From contig CAYYPK010000031.1 in the NCBI GenBank assembly GCA_964473525.1, positions 1 through 64,000 of the forward strand: DNA of 64,000 nucleotides. Direction: 5' to 3'. Source of the stretch: GCA-2687025 sp964473525 (lineage in GTDB: Bacteria > Poribacteria > WGA-4E > GCA-2687025). Below, in pieces: positions 62,939 through 64,000 of this stretch (position 1 is its first letter; each line of letters opens with the position of its first letter). The position numbers and the translations under genes are program-made. The notes under the pieces were generated by a model. The model ran no database searches and had not been told where the DNA came from. It worked only from the letters and a program-made list of their open reading frames with translations.

Positions 62939-64000
62939 GTGGCTCGATCAAGACGTAAAGGGGAATCGCTAGCCGAGGAGATGCAATCCTGGGCAAAGCG
63001 ATACGACACGGACGAAGGTATCCGCACCTTCGAGTCCGGGCTAAGCGTCAAAGTCCTCCTGGGCGCGGCTTTCGTCGGCTTCCTGATGATGCCCGGCGCC
63101 ATCTACCTGACCCTACAGACCGGTGGCGCGGCGGGCGGGGCCGCTGCCCCGTGGGTAGCCGTCATTCTCTTCACGGAGATTGCGCGACGCTCCTTCCAGA
63201 CCGCCAAGCGGCAGGAACTCTACATCCTGCTGGCCCTCACGGGGGCTGCGGTGAACGCTGGCGGGCAGTATTACGGCTACATCATGGACTCGTACTTTAT
63301 CAACTCGCAGCAAGCCGAGTCGTACGAGATCGCCGACAAGATACCTGACTGGGCCATCGCGCCCAAGGACTCCAGGGCGCACGCAGACCGATCTCTATTC
63401 CACAAAGACTGGTGGCGCGGCGCTAGGAGCGAGGCGCGCGTGTTCGGGTTCCCCATCGGCCCCATCACCCTGATGCTCCTGTTGCAGGTGTTGGGACGGC
63501 TCCGGCACATATCAGGCAGTTACTTCCTGTTCAGGGTGTGCGCGGACTTCGAGAAGTTACCGTACCCAATGGCGCCCGTGAGCGCCCAGGGGGCCACTGC
63601 GCTCGCGGAGAGCACCCACAAGACGGAGACCTGGAGGTGGAGGGTCTTCAGTATTGGCTCCATTATCGGGATGGGTTGGGGAGCCATCTATGTCGGGGTG
63701 CCCCAAATCAGCGGCGCCCTAGGCATGTCGGAGCCGTTGCGCATCATCCCCATTCCGTTCATCGACTTCACGCAGAGCATTGAGGCGTTCGCGCCGACCG
63801 GGACGTTCGCTATCACGACGGACGCCAGCGCGATACTCACTGGCTTCGTGATGCCCATTCCCGTCGTGGTCGCCCAATTCGTGTCCGCTTCGTTTACGCA
63901 GTTCCTCCTCAACCCGTTCCTGTACCGGCAGGACATCCTGCACACGTGGGAACCGGGGATGGACGTGCGCATCACAGGCCTGCGCAACAGCCTCGACTTC
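62939..64000 (+). CDS. OPT-like multi-pass transporter, 3' end outside the window
   Basis: The frame runs open from GTG 62939 (after aaggga) to the window edge, 354 codons. It begins MARSRRKGESLAEEMQSWAK. Hydrophobic segments include VLLGAAFVGFLMMPGAIYLT, APWVAVILFTEIARRS and LYILLALTGAAVNAGGQYYGY. VFGFPIGPITLMLLLQVLGR and VFSIGSIIGMGWGAIYVGV follow. The motif FEKLPYPMAPVSAQGATALAE (about 199-219) resembles the L-P-Y/F-P-x-A motif of oligopeptide transporters and the E-K-L-x-Y-P motif of the two membrane proteins at 32-37 kb. The gene starts 49 bp after the giant permease gene and may be co-transcribed with it. The family call is tentative. Confidence 0.7.
   Translation, partial: MARSRRKGESLAEEMQSWAKRYDTDEGIRTFESGLSVKVLLGAAFVGFLMMPGAIYLTLQTGGAAGGAAAPWVAVILFTEIARRSFQTAKRQELYILLALTGAAVNAGGQYYGYIMDSYFINSQQAESYEIADKIPDWAIAPKDSRAHADRSLFHKDWWRGARSEARVFGFPIGPITLMLLLQVLGRLRHISGSYFLFRVCADFEKLPYPMAPVSAQGATALAESTHKTETWRWRVFSIGSIIGMGWGAIYVGVPQISGALGMSEPLRIIPIPFIDFTQSIEAFAPTGTFAITTDASAILTGFVMPIPVVVAQFVSASFTQFLLNPFLYRQDILHTWEPGMDVRITGLRNSLDF

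Noticed and set aside
1..64000. CRISPR arrays, insertion sequences, rRNA genes
   Set aside because: No spaced direct-repeat array, transposase frame, IS-type inverted ends or rRNA sequence was recognised on either strand.

Overview
The window is GC-rich, densely coded DNA from an uncultured diderm (Gram-negative) bacterium. An LptE-type lipoprotein, many lipobox or Sec/Tat signal peptides and a sigma-54 activator fit a diderm. The accessory set is PhyH dioxygenase, DUF362, URO-D-like proteins, sugar-phosphate isomerase, Gfo/Idh, HEAT lipoprotein and large membrane proteins of a DUF6785-like family. That mix resembles Poribacteria-like or neighbouring uncultured lineages. The lineage is an inference from gene content, not a phylogenetic result.

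Region 1 (1-3.3 kb) is the classic translation/transcription block: the tail of tuf, then secE, nusG, rplK, rplA, an L10-leader attenuator, rplJ and rplL. rpoB and rpoC do not follow rplL. They lie about 7-16 kb further on, inverted, behind their own sigma-70-like promoter and followed by leuC-leuD (8.4-19.3 kb, minus strand). Between the two blocks are a near-perfect sigma-54 promoter in front of a small unknown gene, a secreted glycosidase-like protein, a DUF123 (GIY-YIG-like) protein and two exported proteins. One of these two has a reading frame broken by a 3 x 8-bp tandem repeat, a possible phase-variation switch. Upstream of rpoB lie a PhyH dioxygenase and a REC-PAS-AAA+-Fis response regulator.

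Region 2 (22-32.4 kb, plus strand) holds rpsO-pnp (PNPase with a long RGG tail), lptE carrying a 34-bp near-perfect palindrome in its signal-peptide codons, a lipoprotein, a YCF48-like propeller coupled to a Tat-exported DUF362 protein, and a secreted M64-like metallopeptidase. Region 3 (32.4-40 kb, minus strand) is a six-gene operon: Gfo/Idh oxidoreductase, sugar isomerase/epimerase, zinc alcohol dehydrogenase, cupin and two paralogous multi-pass membrane proteins. It looks like uptake and oxidation of a sugar or polyol. Region 4 (40-52.6 kb) holds a HEAT-repeat lipoprotein, an aldo/keto reductase and a URO-D-family protein. It also holds the best candidate for an unusual system: a class III nucleotide cyclase-TIR-AAA ATPase fusion followed by a PD-(D/E)XK nuclease-like gene. 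An NHL propeller, a methyltransferase and an Eis-like acetyltransferase follow.

Region 5 (52.9-64 kb) has tRNA-Ser(GGA), a minus-strand DUF2170-like / PspA / RCK K+ channel membrane-stress cassette, and a divergent 2372-residue exported protein. That protein fuses LysM-like and calcium-loop segments, an apparently dead M28 peptidase domain and an FtsX-type permease. A truncated OPT-like transporter gene follows it to the window edge.
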